NCBI GenBank assembly: GCA_002633025.1
Contig: NMRB01001312.1
Location: 31,064-95,063, forward strand
Length of the DNA stretch: 64,000 bases
Direction of reading: 5' to 3'
Source of the DNA: Notospermus geniculatus
Lineage: Eukaryota > Nemertea > Pilidiophora > Heteronemertea > Lineidae
The position numbers and the translations under genes were made by a program. Within the stretch, counting starts at the first letter, position 1. Each line of letters starts with the position of its first letter. Shown here piece after piece: positions 12,601 to 27,600 of the stretch. Under the pieces are notes generated by a model. It was not told the DNA's origin, did not search any database, and saw only the letters and a list, made by a program, of their open reading frames with translations.

Positions 12601-15600
12601 TTAAAACTGCATCACATAAAATGGATAATGCATATAACGGACGAAAATATGCAGTCCAAGTGAGTCCAATATATGCAAGTTTTATTGTGTTATGAAAGGG
12701 GATTATCAGGTTAGATGTCTGCCAACATGGCCAAAGAAGGAAAAGTTAGCACAAAAAACCCTAGTGAAAACCCCACAAAAAACCCTCCGCTGCCTGTTAT
12801 CAATTATGGTATGGAACATAGGCCTATAAGTCATGAGTAGAGCAAGCGTTGTGAAACCATAGTGGTTATGCAATAAACCATCGATCCCTTGCTTCGATTG
12901 CAATGCAATGTAACCTTATTAACTGACCAAGGCACTGACGGAAACATATAACAGGCCCATTTATAGGCCTACGTGTCCTAAATGTCATCCTGCTGCGGTT
13001 GGTTCTCAACACTACACAACATAGGTCTACAGTGATCTTATGCATATCCAATATGTGGAGGTTTGGTCTGCATACTCAGGACTGACTCCTTAGAGGTGAG
13101 GATAAGTAGATGTGGTACACTTTGCACCGCCATTTTAACTCATCCGCTCCCAGAGTCCAGCAGACGGCATCATCTATCAAAGTTTTCTCACATACTATGG
13201 AACTGATTGGAAAATATTTGAAGAAAAGTTGTTCTTATGAACCATCTGAAGAATCTTTCTTCAAATTCTTTTCCAATTCATTTCCAAGGCTTTAAGAAAA
13301 CTTCATCAGAAGATACCGTCTGCTCAAACCTGGGGGCAGATGAGTTAAAAGAATTTGATGGAATTTTTTACTTTGATTGACAAAATTTGATGCTTTCTTC
13401 AGGTGCAACCCATTCTTTGTGAGGTGTATCAAGCCGAACAACCTGAAGGCACCCATGTTGTTTGAGATGAAAGTTGTACTGGAGCAGTTACGCTACACTG
13501 GAATGCTGGAAACAATCAAGATACGCAAGATGGGCTTTCCAATTCGGCTGAAGTTTAGCACATTCATTGACAGGTAGGCACCTTGATAGTGCTAGGAGAA
13601 TGTTCTCAGATGACATCCTGCTTTTATCAAATGTCCTTCAGATCCTAGGATCAGGCAAAGCAGAGGCTGAGAGCTGATGGCGTCCATGTTTGTGCAGGGG
13701 CTTCGTTATTACCGTAGAATCACCTTTCTCCGGTCACTTCATTATAAACTTCGAAGTTCAATGGGAAACACCTTCGTCATAATTATGCATGAGCATAGCC
13801 TCGGATTACTGACCGCACAATACTCTATTTGTATCGGCATGACTTCGCGTTGACGAGACAACGATTCCCGCATGATCAATTCGCCAACGTCCGAAAGTCA
13901 ATAACAATACGCTACCCTCACAGTCATTGAAATCGACACAGCGGAGTCATCGCCACAGTGGCATGACTTCAACAGGGACTGCATGGCGAACTGTCATTGG
14001 CCGCTCACGAAAAGGGGCACGAACAGCCAATGAATAATCAGTGGCCTTGCATATCTGACACTGACCGGAGAAAGGTGATTCTACAGTATTTAAATGCAAC
14101 AAATTTCAGCTGGATTGGACTTCAAATATGGCCGCCAGTTGTCTGTCTTGAAAAAAGTAGGCCTACTTTTGCTCATATCTTATGAACAATACCACAAAGA
14201 ATATTCTAACTTGATAAAGTATAAGTCAACCTAAGTTCAACATGGCCAAAATGCCGAGCTTGAAAACGTACACAAGTCAGTGGTAAATAATCCATGTCGC
14301 CATTACCTAATGATGCTAGGGTAACTTGGTTTACTTTCCATGAGCCTATAGCAAATCCAAGGTTGTGCTCAGTCAACTGTGTTCACTTTATGGTGTCTGT
14401 TGCACAGGCCTGGCATTTTGCCCATGTTGAAATTAAGTTGACTTATACTATATCAGAGATGCCAACCATTACGTTTTTGCCATAATTTCTACGTTTTTTG
14501 CCGATTTTCCAGCTATTCCGGCTGTAATCCGAAAAATTACGGCAAAAAATGTTTTTTTATCCAAAAATTTTTTTACCTGACTTTAAACGTGTGGCATGAC
14601 GATGCGTGGAGATTGTTGAGACGTCTACCAGCCTCTTGAGAAACTAAACTGCACAGATCGCTGAATTTTGTGCATTGCGCATCGTCTGGTTCATCATCAA
14701 TGGCGGCACCAGAATATCTGCCGATTTTCTGATCGATTTTGGGCTTTGTTACATGGTCATCATGTCTGCTGGACTGCCTGTCAAAAGGTTGAAGCATCCA
14801 TCAGGGCTCTCAATGACCCGACGTCTCAGGTCAAATATTAAGCACAAAGTGGGTAGTCTGAAGCACAATAAAAACCAGCCGGAGTCAGTGCGACGCACGA
14901 AGATTCACCCAATGTTGTGAATTGACCATGGTTGACTCCTCACTTCTGGAGCTGACCCCAGAAAAAAAATACCGGTACCCAGAAGTCTCTGACCCTTCTA
15001 CTGAAAACTCCAGTGAAAGCCCTGATCCATTACTTGAAGCCTTCCTCAAATTACTTGAAATTGGGCTTTTTTGGGGTGAAAAATGACTGGAAGGGTCAAT
15101 TTGCGGTTGGCATCTCTGCTATCTCTAAGCCCGGTGGTCGAGTGGTTAGCGTGCTTGACTACCAAACTGTGCAATGGGTCGGCGCGAGTTCGACTCCGGG
15201 CGAAGGCATATATTGTGAAACAAAATTGTGAAACAAATTGAGGGTCCGTCGGAAGGGACTAAAAGCCGTGGTCCCTTGTACCTGAGTGTCTATGCCAGGG
15301 CAAGTAAAAGACCCCACACAGGTGGACAGTAGCCTGTCGTGGACTCCATACCTCCGGCAAAAACCCAAGAGGGTTACGACGCCGGTAATGATATGATATG
15401 ATATGATCTTTCCCTCAAACATTTTGACTTGACAGTTGTTGTTTTTTCTTCTGGTACATTCACCCAGGTGAGCACATGGGCCATGGACCATTTTCAGTGT
15501 AGTGTAAATGGGCCTGTCCCACTTGAATTCAAAATGGGCTCATCGTTGTTTCAGATTTCACTATCTGCTGGGAAAGTACAAAGCAAAAGATATGTCTGAC

Positions 15601-18600
15601 AGGAGCTACTGTGAGCTTATCCTCTCCAAAGCTGGTGGAAAGTTAACAGAACAGTACCAGTTAGGTTTGACAAAGGTTTTCATGAAGGAATCTTTCAACC
15701 AGTGGTTGGAACTCCAAGCCAGGCAGGTCATGAATAGGGCAGCTGCTATGATACAGAAGACTATCACAGGTTACCTTGTCCGCAAACGATTTCTTTGCAA
15801 AAGGAGGGCTGCTATTGTCATACAGAAGAATTTCTTGGCTTATCGTCAACAGCTGAGATTCCGCAGGGCAAGGAGAGCTGTGACTGTGATCAAGTCATTG
15901 TTCAAAATGAAGAGACAGAGAGCAAAATATATCCACGTAAGTGTGTGTCGTCAATTTTCTTCCAGCATCAGTTCAGCAAACATCCTCCTCTGTGGTCAAA
16001 TTGTATGATGGTGTGACCAGTTTTCGTGGTACTAAAAATTTTTTATAATAACGATTATGTTCGTGTTTTTTGTGAATAACCCACCTTTTTTTGGTCCATC
16101 TCGAAATAAATGTATGCTACAAAAGATACGGTCCCCGATCTGGGGGAAATGTTTGTCTCGCGGGTGCGCACGTGAATAAATGGGAAAAAACGGGAGTACC
16201 ACGAAAACTGTTCTACCCCGAAAACTGGTCACTCCATCATACCCAGGGTCAATTTGACCGGAGACAATGCTCCCAGGTTGCAATGTTTCCTTTCAAAGCG
16301 TACCGATACTCAGATTCGCAGCTTTGAACCCATCTTCGATAATCGAAGGGCAATCTGCTCACCACTGCGTTACATCGCACATCACCCTTCAAGAAATAAA
16401 CCGGTCCACGGCGTATCCACTGCCTCTTGAAGAGGAGGCCAATCAGAACCGGTGTTGTAAAATTTCCTCGTGGTGCAAATAGTGGTAGCCGAAGACCCGA
16501 TATAAAGTGCAATCTGATTGGTCGACCGGTAAAGTTGGCATCGTGCCAAGATACGCCGCAGCGGTTTTCTGCCCGTGATGGATTTCAGAAATAATTCAAC
16601 AGACAACCAGCCTGCACCAGAGATGACAATCAAATGAGCTCCATGCACTGAACAGATGTCATAGGCCCTTGCCATACCTGTGTTATGTAATCATTCAGGC
16701 TGGCAATGTTATGCAAGGCTATTGATTGAAATACAAGGTTATTTACAAGTGGACCTCTATTTTTGCAAATCGCTGTAGTGTGGAAATCTGAAGGGGAACT
16801 TCTGGGTACGCGCTGAATGGTAGTTACCCGAAGCCCACTTGGATAGGATGGAGATACTGATAAGAGTCATCAATACATGTTTTCCCATTGTAGTCTTTAT
16901 TCATTTGCATATATACGTGCATATATACATGTACATGTACGTTGTTGAAGTTGGTAATGTATGATTATTATTTTTCAGATGCGAGATGATATCAGACGAC
17001 GACGGGCAGAAGAAAAGAGGCATCGAGAATTGGCCACGAAACAGGCTCAGGTAATCATTGTGTTTGTATCTACTATTGTCATTTCTGCGTAAACGTGCAT
17101 AGCGACAGAGAAATTGGAAGTTAAATCTCTGATTCCATGTCATTTCAAGCCTCACAAGAACAGAGCCGGGATGAGGGGAAAGAGGTGTGCCTAGTGCCTC
17201 TTTAGCCCAATAGAGCCCATGCCGCCCTAAACCGCCCTGTCATGAGCTGCCTAGAAGACCACGCCCACTTTTTGACAAAAATCCCCATCACCTCTAATGT
17301 AGAAATCAGAATCGCCAATTACTGCCAACAGCACCTCAATCTGCCGTGTCTCCAGACGCCGATACCGCCATAAACTCCCTTGACTCATTATACTGTTCTC
17401 TATTCAACTTAATGCAGTGGCATTTTGTGGTGGTTCAGGGCGGTGAAAGCTACAGATGGAAAGTGCTCTATTGGGTTAATGAAAATTCACTGTCGATTTC
17501 AACGAAGTCTTCCAAATCCAAAAAGGGGTAGTTCCATTTGGTCTCAATTTACCCAACTCCATCCTTTTAAAGCCGAGCTGAACAAAATTCATCTGACTGA
17601 GCTATTCATATGTGACCAGCTGTGGCAAAAGCAGAGGCTTGTCGCTCTTAAGCTGCCCATAGCGATCAATATTATTGCACAATATGAGGATCACAATGGG
17701 CAATCTTATTGTCAATCTTTCTTCTAATTATCATGCTAGAAGCACACGACCACCCATTTGAGCCCCATATTGTGCAATAATATTGCGCCGTGTATGGGCG
17801 GCTTTAGATTGGCAGGTTGAGACCAAATGTTTGTCAGTTTCAGTATTGTCTGTCTATAATGAAATCTGAAAGAGTCTATTTCTTCCATTCTCTCCTGGTG
17901 TCGTCTTAGTTAATTGAAGCTCACCTTCTGGGCCGTATGCACCAAACAAAAATAATCTTCAATTCGGGTTGAGTCACAACTTTTCAATTGTTCAGGTTTA
18001 CTGGGGTATGATCTGACAATTGAAAAGTTGTGGCTAAACCTGAGTTCAAGATTATCTTTGCTTGGTGCATACGGCCCTTTGAGCGACATGCGATTCTTTT
18101 TGCCAGAGCGGGTCGCATACGTACCGTGTACTGAGTGGCATCCATGTGTGTGCGCGTGGCGGCCATCTTTGATTGTGCATTCTGCTCCATAACTTGAGAA
18201 CTGCTTCGTCAATCAACTTCATATGTCAGCTGAAGCTTTGCCCATGGGCGACTTGTTGGTGTTGTGCAAGTTACAACTTTTATTGTATCACATCAGGAAA
18301 TTTTTCCCTGAACTGATGAAGACTTATTCTATGCATATTTAATAGCTGCTTGCTTTGGTGGATCCACGATCTAAACCAGTAAAAAATAACAAAGTCCGGC
18401 GGATAGTTTCTTTGCTTGAAGAGCAGAGGCAGTTCGTTAAGGTGATAGTTTTTGCTAGGTTTCTTTTTTCTTTAACGAGCTTGTCTTTTAATTTTGCTGG
18501 CAACTGTTTATCATTTTGTCGACCCATGTTGTGTCACATTTTTCATTCTTTCCAATATTCATCTTGGATTATGCCAAAATGGTGCAAGTTTTCCTTCAAA

Positions 18601-21600
18601 TTTTCCGCCTCAAATGTGACTACCGTAATTTTCGGGCTATAAGGCGTGGCCTTTTTCCTTAAGAAGGGTCTAAAATTGGGGGTGCGCCTTATAGGGTGGT
18701 GTGCCTTAGATCTATCAATCATGTTGGGTGTTGTTACCACGAACGGTCAATGCACACTGAGCAGCCATACATTGTATGTGTACAATATGCACTGAAGCAT
18801 TCACTGACAGGACTGCGCCTTATATGGCGGTGCGTCTAATGTATGGATTTCGTCAAAGATTTTGGGTGAAATTAGGGGGTGCGCCTTATAGTCAGGTGCG
18901 CCCTATTGTAGTCGCGAAAATACGGTACTCCATGCATGCCATCAGTCCTTCTCAAGGGTCAAAATAAGTGGTATCGCATCGCAGTTTGCGATGCAAAATC
19001 TCCGATTTGCAATAGCGGAATCAAGTCCGCATCGCATACCTGCGATTCGACGATGTGGTATTCTTGGCCGAATCGTCACGCCATCTCTACTGCGCAGATC
19101 GAACTAAACACACACCCTGGTGTTGTGTCCGTTGCAAGTCCTAACAATGTGACTAATCATCGTGCCATCTCTACAGGGTGTTTCAAAAAAAAGTTGTCAT
19201 CTCTAAAATATCTCCTAGAACCCAAACCCATGAATATTTTTGGCTCAGATATGGTATGTAGATAGGTCAGGATGCATGGAGGTGCTGGAGAAATTTTGGG
19301 TCTGACCACTTCATGCGTGGATGAATAAGAGGCCTCGGACTGAGCAGGTGCAAAATGCAAAAAAAGAAAGATTTATCAGAAAGCAATGAAACATTTATTT
19401 CATTTGTTGCGTAGGCTACAGAATTTGCCAGGATTACTGGAATCTATCTTCCACATGGCCATTCAGAAGGGTTTGCAGAGTTCCCTTCAGCCCAATCATT
19501 GAAATGTCCTCAGTGCCCTATCATCATGGTTCTTTTATTGTTTGGAGGACACCCGCATTTCAGACCCTTTTACTTTTGGGGTCACTGTTCCGTCATAACA
19601 AGACACCATCATACAAACATTACATAAACATTATGAGTATGTCTACACCTAGCAGCTTACAAAATCAGACCCAACAATATTCATGGTTTTGGGTTCTAGG
19701 AGATATTTTAGAGATGACAACTTTTTTTTGAAACACCCTGTAGTCTGTAGATCAAACTGACCGTAGCTCATATCATAAACTACTCGTGCTGTAAACATCG
19801 TTTAGTGATGGAAACCGCTGCGTAATCGTAGCAAATAGACCGTGGGCAGGTGTGACATTGGGAACATGGAATGTCATGACATGGGACACAGCTTGCAATC
19901 ATAATAATTGCCTGTCATGATTATTGACACTGGGCACCTCATCTGCTAGAGGTTGCAATCATAAATTGCCTGTCATGATTATTGACACTCGGCACCTCAT
20001 CTGCTAGAGGTTGGCAATGCTGCAACTGAGAATTGTTTTGGAATATCAAACATGTTTGATTTTTGAGCCAGTTGTTGCTGGTCATCGATCACCTCACCTC
20101 CTCATGTATGGGATCTAGGCAGCGGGATTTCATCCTTGACCAATCAGCATGGGCTGCCAATAATCGCATGACGAGTTAGGCCACGCTTTTTTTATTCCTT
20201 GTTTTGTGAGCTTTTTCTCAGCACCTCCATCAGAGGATGGCGGAAAAAAATTATAAAATGTTTATTTTTTGATTTCTCGAAAGTTATCCAAGTTCTCTGA
20301 AAAGCGGAGGAGAAGAAAAATATTCCGCAATAAAGGGTCAATTGGAATAGGCTTACCCAAACTCAAACACCAATGTACCGAAGCTTGAAAGATGATGAGG
20401 TCACCTCGACTGGTGTGTCCAAGGGCATTTCAGTGCCATAGCGTATAGAACTGTCAGAAACCACGTATCAATCGGACGGTAAATCTAACAAAAGTCATAT
20501 TTTTGAAAAATGTATTTTCGGTGTCGGACACCTGAGCGGCGGGCGAAATAAAAATAAATTTTTATTTTTTTCCATTTTGGCAAGTTTTTGGAGTGGAGGG
20601 CTTGCGAAAACCCCCCAAAATAAATTTTTTTTTTCATTTTCCTATTTTCACCTATTTGCCTGCGAAACAAGGAATAAAAAAAGTGTGGCCTTGAGTTAAA
20701 ATGCCACTCATCACCATGCAATAGGATGTGCCTGTTGTTGTCACTTTAGTCATATTGCACTCCTTTCAATGGTAGGCAGCAAATGTTTTTAAACCGCACT
20801 AAATATTTACCCGACGGTCGTGTACGCACTGAGGGAAAACATATTTCAGTACACGATGGCACGACCGTGACGTTGTTCCACTTCCTGCCTCGGCAGTGGT
20901 TTAAAGGTTTATTTAGGCGGCATAGGTCTAAAGGAGTATGCGACAGGAGGGTTGGGGTTGGGTGGGGGTTACAGTTAGGATTAGATCGGCCCCCGAATGG
21001 TTATGGACGGGGTCAGCCATAGGCGGTACTGTATGGGGTCCAATTTAAGGTCTCCCAGCTCGAACATGGTGGATGAACCCACTTGTACCTAAAACTGTTG
21101 ATTCTTCAGTGCAGCCATGACCGGTCGTATTCACAGTGAAGAAATCGATCGTTCCTGACCTGACTGTCGGGTCCCCAACAGGGGTTTCATTATTTTTTCA
21201 ATTTAAGCAAAGTAGCAGGAGACCTTGAATGAGTAGCAGGAGACACCACCTGTCGCCCCGAACCGTAAACGGGGAAAAACCCACCCTTATACTTGCTGAA
21301 AGGGCTTCATGTTATGATTGAGTCTGTCAAAATCAAGATAAAAAAACACTGAAATTCTTGATTTTATTTGCCACCACCACATGTAGGCCTAGCCCTGCCT
21401 TTGCTCAAACTAACCCTCAGTCTTTGTTTTTATTCTGGGCTGGTATCTTTGCATCGTTTATTTCAGCGACCCAGTCACTAAATTTTGAATTGCCCGGCCC
21501 CACACGTGCTTCTAGTTCGTTTCTGCGCGCATTCGAGGAATCAATCGCATCGCCACAAAATCCCCGCTCTGGCCGAATTGCGAACTAAAGAGTTTAGTTC

Positions 21601-24600
21601 ACAATATGGCCAGTGGGAGGATTTTGGGGGCGCTGCGGTGCCATTGTTTCTGGACAGCATGCGCTTGCGCCATCACTGGTTTTGGCGCCAACACTACCGA
21701 AGAGGCGAAGTCGGAGGCAGCTTGGTCAAACCAGATGCAGCACATGGCGGAACGCGTTAATTTAAGAACTCCAGAGGCATTGCCATGTTGCAAATTGTGT
21801 GTTTTATTCGTCAGTTGATATAAAACGACAAGTGACTTGGAAGGGTGTTTAGGCATTTTGACAATGTTTGAGCAGAATTTGTTTCTAAACCTCGGCGGGA
21901 AGTAGCCGTCGATCACGCCCGAAACAGACGCCGAATTTCGCCGGTCGCCGGCTTCTAATGAAACCCCTGCCCAAATTTGCATTACATCAGTCTGCGCACG
22001 ATGGTCATGTACCCAGTACGATGTTTCCTCACTGCGCACACGACTGTCGGGTACGCAGTATCAATTTTCCTCACTGCGTACACAACCGTCACGTAAATAA
22101 CACTGGCCTTGCATCATAAAAAGTCAATTTCTTTATGTCATGCACATTACGGCACAATTTTTATCCCGAAGACAAAGCTTTTGGGTGGATGGCACTACAT
22201 AAAGTTAAAGTGATGATGTGCTCGTGCACTGTTTAGATGGCCTTGATGTAGCCTTTGCGGACAGTGCAGTAAAAATGAATTATTTACTTTTGTTTGGCCA
22301 TCATTGCATAATGAATGATTCTTTGAAATGATACACACGATTGCCGATTCTGTGATGTGTATTTCAGTAGATTCTCTCATGGGATTTTCATTTACAGTCA
22401 ACGTCGCGTATAACGCCCTTGCATGTACCGGACAATTGCCTATAACGTACTGAAACTGGAAGTCCCGGCCCCGTTTTACAATGCATTGGCCATATGCATA
22501 CCGGTATAACCATCTGGTTCTCACCAGTCTATCTGTCCTGACGGTCATCTAGCCTGGTTCGAATCCACCACATTTCCCGTTTCTGAGGTGGTGACAGCCT
22601 CAGCCAATTATCGGGGCGCGAAGGAAAATCGACGCGCCAATCAAAATCCGTGTTACAAATTCGAGCGTGAAGAGCAAAGAAAGTGTCCAACGGTGATTTG
22701 TTTCGCAAGTTCTGATTGGCTCGGAGGCGGGGTCAAGTAGGGGTTAGGTTCATTAATAATTTATGCATTAACGGAAAAGATGACACGATTCGGACAAGGC
22801 TAAAGACGGAGTTCATACGGAGTCAATAGCCTTGTTTGGACAAGATGGCATATAACAGACTTTGCATATAACGGACAATAATTGCAGGTCCCAATCAGTA
22901 CGTTATATGCGACGTTGACTGTAGTTAAGACAACAAATCTTACACACTGGTATCTATTCCTAGTTTCCAGGTTCACGGCCTATCAATTATTGACGGTCGT
23001 CTGGGCTACAGACAGTGCTCATTGCTGATGAACACTTTGTACACTTGGTTCTCTGACCTGTCTATCAGAAGTTCTTTAAAGCACAAATGTGTGGCAGTCT
23101 AGGAAAACCCGGCGGATGTCACTGAATGATCAACAAGGGCTGTCAGATTGATTGCCTGTGCATTGATCTACTACTGTTTACCTGTTATGTAGTACATTTC
23201 AGCTATTGAAATGTGCGGGTTCACCAAAGCCATTAACACTTTCCTCAATGTGACATCCGCCGGGTTTTCCTAGACCGCCACACAAATTCTGCATTTGGTG
23301 ATGGATTAACTCTTATGAGGCCAGGAACGGACATGTCCGTGACGGCCAAACATGGCTGAGTTCCATGTTTGTAGTCCCGGGCTATTTAGCGAGAGGCAGG
23401 TTAGTTTCTTCATGTAATTTATGAGTCTGTTTCTTGAACTTATAGGAGCGAGCATCAAGAGTCATGCCCGGTGTTGCTCACTTGGAGATCTCGGCTGAGC
23501 TGGCCATGCTGTATAGTAAGCTGGATGGTAAGTTTTATCTGTTTCTTTACGGGGCGGTAAGCCAGCTTTTTGTCAGGGACGGGAGGCAAACTGCACTTAT
23601 TGCCACTTTTCAAGTAAAATCAGTAAGAAAAACACTGATGTTGGGGGGGGGGGGNGCCGCCCTATCATGCCAGCTCTGGCCATGGTGTAGTTCAGATAGT
23701 TTAGGATTTAAGAAGTCATACAGTACATTGCACAGTTGACCTCCCTTCCGCACCGTGCACCGTCCGCGTACCACAGGCACCGCCATGCGCGTACCGCCCT
23801 CATATCTTCCACAGACGTCGTAAACGTCATGTGCCGGTGGTGCGCAGACGTCACGCAGAAGAGATGCGTGACGCGTCTGTGCCATACGCAGTGAACTGAA
23901 GTATACTTTCCGCGTGACATACGTGGAAGGTACGCGGATATTAAAGGTAGATTGTGCAACGTACCGTATGGTGTTTGCCACAGTAAATGTTCAGTCAGGA
24001 GTTCAGACAGGACGTGGGAACCTGTCTTCCTAATGAATATGAAGTGTTGTTTGAAGCTGCAATGCATGAATACAATTGTTAATGAGGAACCGGTGGAACT
24101 ACTCCGTGACGTGGCGCTGACGAACAACTCAGTTAAAAGTATGACGTCGAAAGTCAAACCAACGTGATTTGCCATTTAATTCTGAAACTACACCCTACTT
24201 CTAGCCCTAAATATACCTGAAGTAGTCCACTGAATTTTGAATTTTACACGTCCATCATCGTGTATAGGACTGACTCAATGTATCTGAGTATTTTCAAAAG
24301 AAAATTCAAGCGGGAACATGATAAATTTCATCGATAAAATTGACTATTTTAGCGTAAACAACAGACCGAAGAGCGACGTCATTGATTCTGAATGACGCAT
24401 TTCACATAACGTCACGACGTCAATGAAGTTTTCAACGTCGCAGCGCATGCGTTCTTGGGAAAAAACTGAGTTGTTGCCCAGCGCCTCCTTTTAGCACGCC
24501 GGTTCCCCATTGACTGATCTTGATTTCATCTGTTCATGTCATTTCTTTCAGACTGGCAACCGTTGTACAATGATCGCAATATCATCAATGTTGTTGGTAA

Positions 24601-27600
24601 TGTCCCGATAAGAAACATGGACTACGTCTTACCGGAAGACATCAATGCTCACACTCTGTCGAAGTTTCGTAATGTTTTCCTGAAAGCTCCACAGGACTGG
24701 GGAATGAAACAGGATCCAATCAAGAGGCCCCTGACGATTCCCATGGAGAGAGAAGAGGATACTGATGAGGCAGTTTCCATATTCAAATTGGTGAGATCTT
24801 ATTTCCAGGCCATTGTTTCCCTGGCATGTCCGTGGGCGTCAGGGGGATCAGGGGGTGCAAATGACCCCCCTTTTGGCGAACAGTGCCCTCTCATTCAAAG
24901 CAGCTTAACGTGTTGAGGACAGGGCCAATTGCAAAATGCCCCAGAACGCATCTCAGATCATCTAGATTTTCGAATTTTCCTGGGAGAATCCCCCAGACCC
25001 CCGTCAGGGCGGGGGCCGAACGAGCTTCGCGCGAGTGGCGGGGCTATGTCCCACCTTAAAGAAATCCAACCCCCTTCAGAAAACTTGGCCACGCCCATGA
25101 TGTCCCCTTGATTTTCAGCCGAAATCACCATATACCCAACAAGATTCCCCGTAACTGGTGAAAATTTGTAGCATTTCATGTAACAGTCTTTGAGAAAATG
25201 TAAAAACACTGCTGTCCAAATACATATTGATATATAGGCGTACAGTACAGGTGCCTCTTCTCTTCCGTTTACAGATCTTGCGGTTCATGAATGACCCAAA
25301 CTTAGCTGGCAGGCGGGAATTATTGCTCGGGGATTACATCGTACAAAAAGGCCTATCAAATGTTAGGCTGAGAGATGAGATCTACTGCCAACTGATGAAC
25401 CAGACGTGGCACAATCCTAGTGAATCAAACCTAGAAAGGGGCTGGCTCCTCTTATCAAACTGCCTCAGTACATTCCAACCAAGCCCAAGACTTCATCGGT
25501 TCCTGCTCAAGTAAGTCTCCTCCTTCAGTAGTTAAAGCTGAACTGCATGCACAAAAAGCCCCCATGCGACGAGCAAGACAATGAGGAACCGGCGTGCCGT
25601 TTATCCCGACAGGTCGGCGCAGCGATCGATGAGACCGAACCGACGTCATTGACGTCATTTTATGTGCTGACGTTGCGTCATGAAAAAATCTGCTGTACAT
25701 TTTTCTACAGGAAAAAATGAGATAAAGACGTTGCCGTTATCGCCATCCTACCTCTTTATTTTAAGGAAAAATGCAAAGAAATTGCAGAAATTTTCATCCG
25801 CGACAAGATGGTGTAAATTTTAATGTCATGCGACCGAAAAAATAGGGTTTATTTCACGCCAGAAGTTAATGGAAATGACTTGAACTCACGTTGAAAAAAG
25901 AAACTTTGGTCTCATCGATCACAGCGCCACGTCGTGACGTTAGTTCGTCCGGTTCCTCATTGCAAACGCCCTGCAAACACCTCAAACGAATGCTCAGAAC
26001 ATGATAGACCCATGAGGCCAAGAGGGCGCCACTTTATTTGCCTTCAGGCAACCGAGCTGTCAACATCTCCGGATACCTCTCACACTACTCAAAGAAAAAA
26101 ATTATAGCCATTTAGATGGGATTCGAACCGTCAACCTTCTGATTTGTACTCCACCACGCCATCCACTTGGCCAACGAGCCAACTGCTAGGGACACGATTT
26201 GTGTTTGTCATAGACGTAGGCCTTCGACTTACGTAATAATACTACGAATACGAGAAAACATGGGAACCTACCAACAAGTTTGGTGGCCGAATGGGGAAGA
26301 CAATGGAACAAACATAACAGAGAGCGTGGGTTCGATTCCCGGTGGGGTCAAATTTTTTTCTTTAAAAAAAAGTGTTCACCAGGAACTCACTAGAGGATGT
26401 TGACACCTTGACAGTTCGAAGACAAATAAGGTGGCACCCTCCTGGCCTCGTGGGGTATATCATGTTCTGAGCCTTCGTTTGAGGTGTTTGCATGGCGTTT
26501 GCAATTCTCTTGCTCGTCGCATGAGGGCTTTTTGTTCATGCAGTTCAGCTTTAACACTCTTGTTTAAACCAATTTCTATTGATTCTCAGTCATCATACAT
26601 GTACAGCTCTCAGCGTAAATTTATCTACACTAGTTTTCTTTGAATAGGCCTGTCTCATAAACAAATTAGCCAAATTTGATCTGGTTTGTGTTACGGTATA
26701 TGAGATCTGATCTGAACAGGATTTGTACAAACACCTATGAATGATGCAAGATTTCACCTACTGTAAACCGTGAAATTTTCACGTGCATTTTATTTTCGCG
26801 ATTTTCACAAAACACAAACATAAATCGTGCGAAAATCATTGGTTCTTGAGGTTTTATGAAACTGAAGGGTTCTAATCGCGAAAAATTATTCTTCGCGAAT
26901 TCATAGACCCCAAAAATCACGAACATTTAGTGCCGCGAAAATTTCACGGTTTACAGTATGGTACAAGTGATGCTTGTTGCCAAGCCAAACTAATTGGATT
27001 TGAAGTGTAAAGGGACCACATTTCCACTGACTGCAGATCTAAGAAACCCAGATTTCTCATTCAGGTGTAAGTTTTGCGGGCGATCCACCGACTTCACGAC
27101 GAGTTTACGATCAGTCTGCGATTAGTTCACGACGGCAGTCGGGAATGGATTGCAAACTCGTCGTGAGAAAAATGACATGATGTTGAAGCTGATCCACCGA
27201 AAAATATGTATCCGACGGAATCGGCCCTGTTTCGACGTCGTCAGTAGTTTATGACATCAGACAGTGTAGCGTCACGTGACGTCATTCTGGACGTGGATTG
27301 GCCAAATCGCCTGCAACAGAGCCTACTTTACGACGAGTCTATGACTATGTCTTGGCCTGCTGGTCGAGCAGTCTAACACGCTTGACTTCCAATCCTAACA
27401 TGGTCAGTGCATGGGTTCGATCCCCGGCCAAGACATGTACATGAAAAAGCTGTGAACCAAATAGAGTCTGTCAGATGAGACTCAAAGCCGTCGTCCCTTG
27501 ACCTGAGTGTCTATGCCAGGGCAAGTGAAAGACCCCACGCAGGTGGACAGTAGCCTGTCGGGGACTCCACACCGTAGTATAAGCTTTAGATCCAAAAGGG

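Larger units (their letters stand above)
25537..26555. mobile_element. 1-kb palindrome carrying two tRNA-like units
   Basis: Outer arms AAGCTGAACTGCATGCACAA and inverted TTGTTCATGCAGTTCAGCTT, then CATGCGACGAGCAAG / CTTGCTCGTCGCATG. Inner arms (CACCTCAAACGAATGCTCAG / CTGAGCCTTCGTTTGAGGTG) continue to two outward-facing tRNA-like units at about 26100-26180 and 26282-26360, each followed by a T run. The left arm is interrupted by 25591-25960. Confidence 0.75.

Noticed and set aside
18340-18437. Open frame [20 protein letters not shown]... between AG at 18340 and GT at 18438, phase 0 to 0 within the long intron
   Set aside because: It would fit the flanking phases and reads helical, but the acceptor lacks a pyrimidine tract, the donor (GTGATA) is weak, and no family homology is known at this place. 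Kept only as a possible optional exon.
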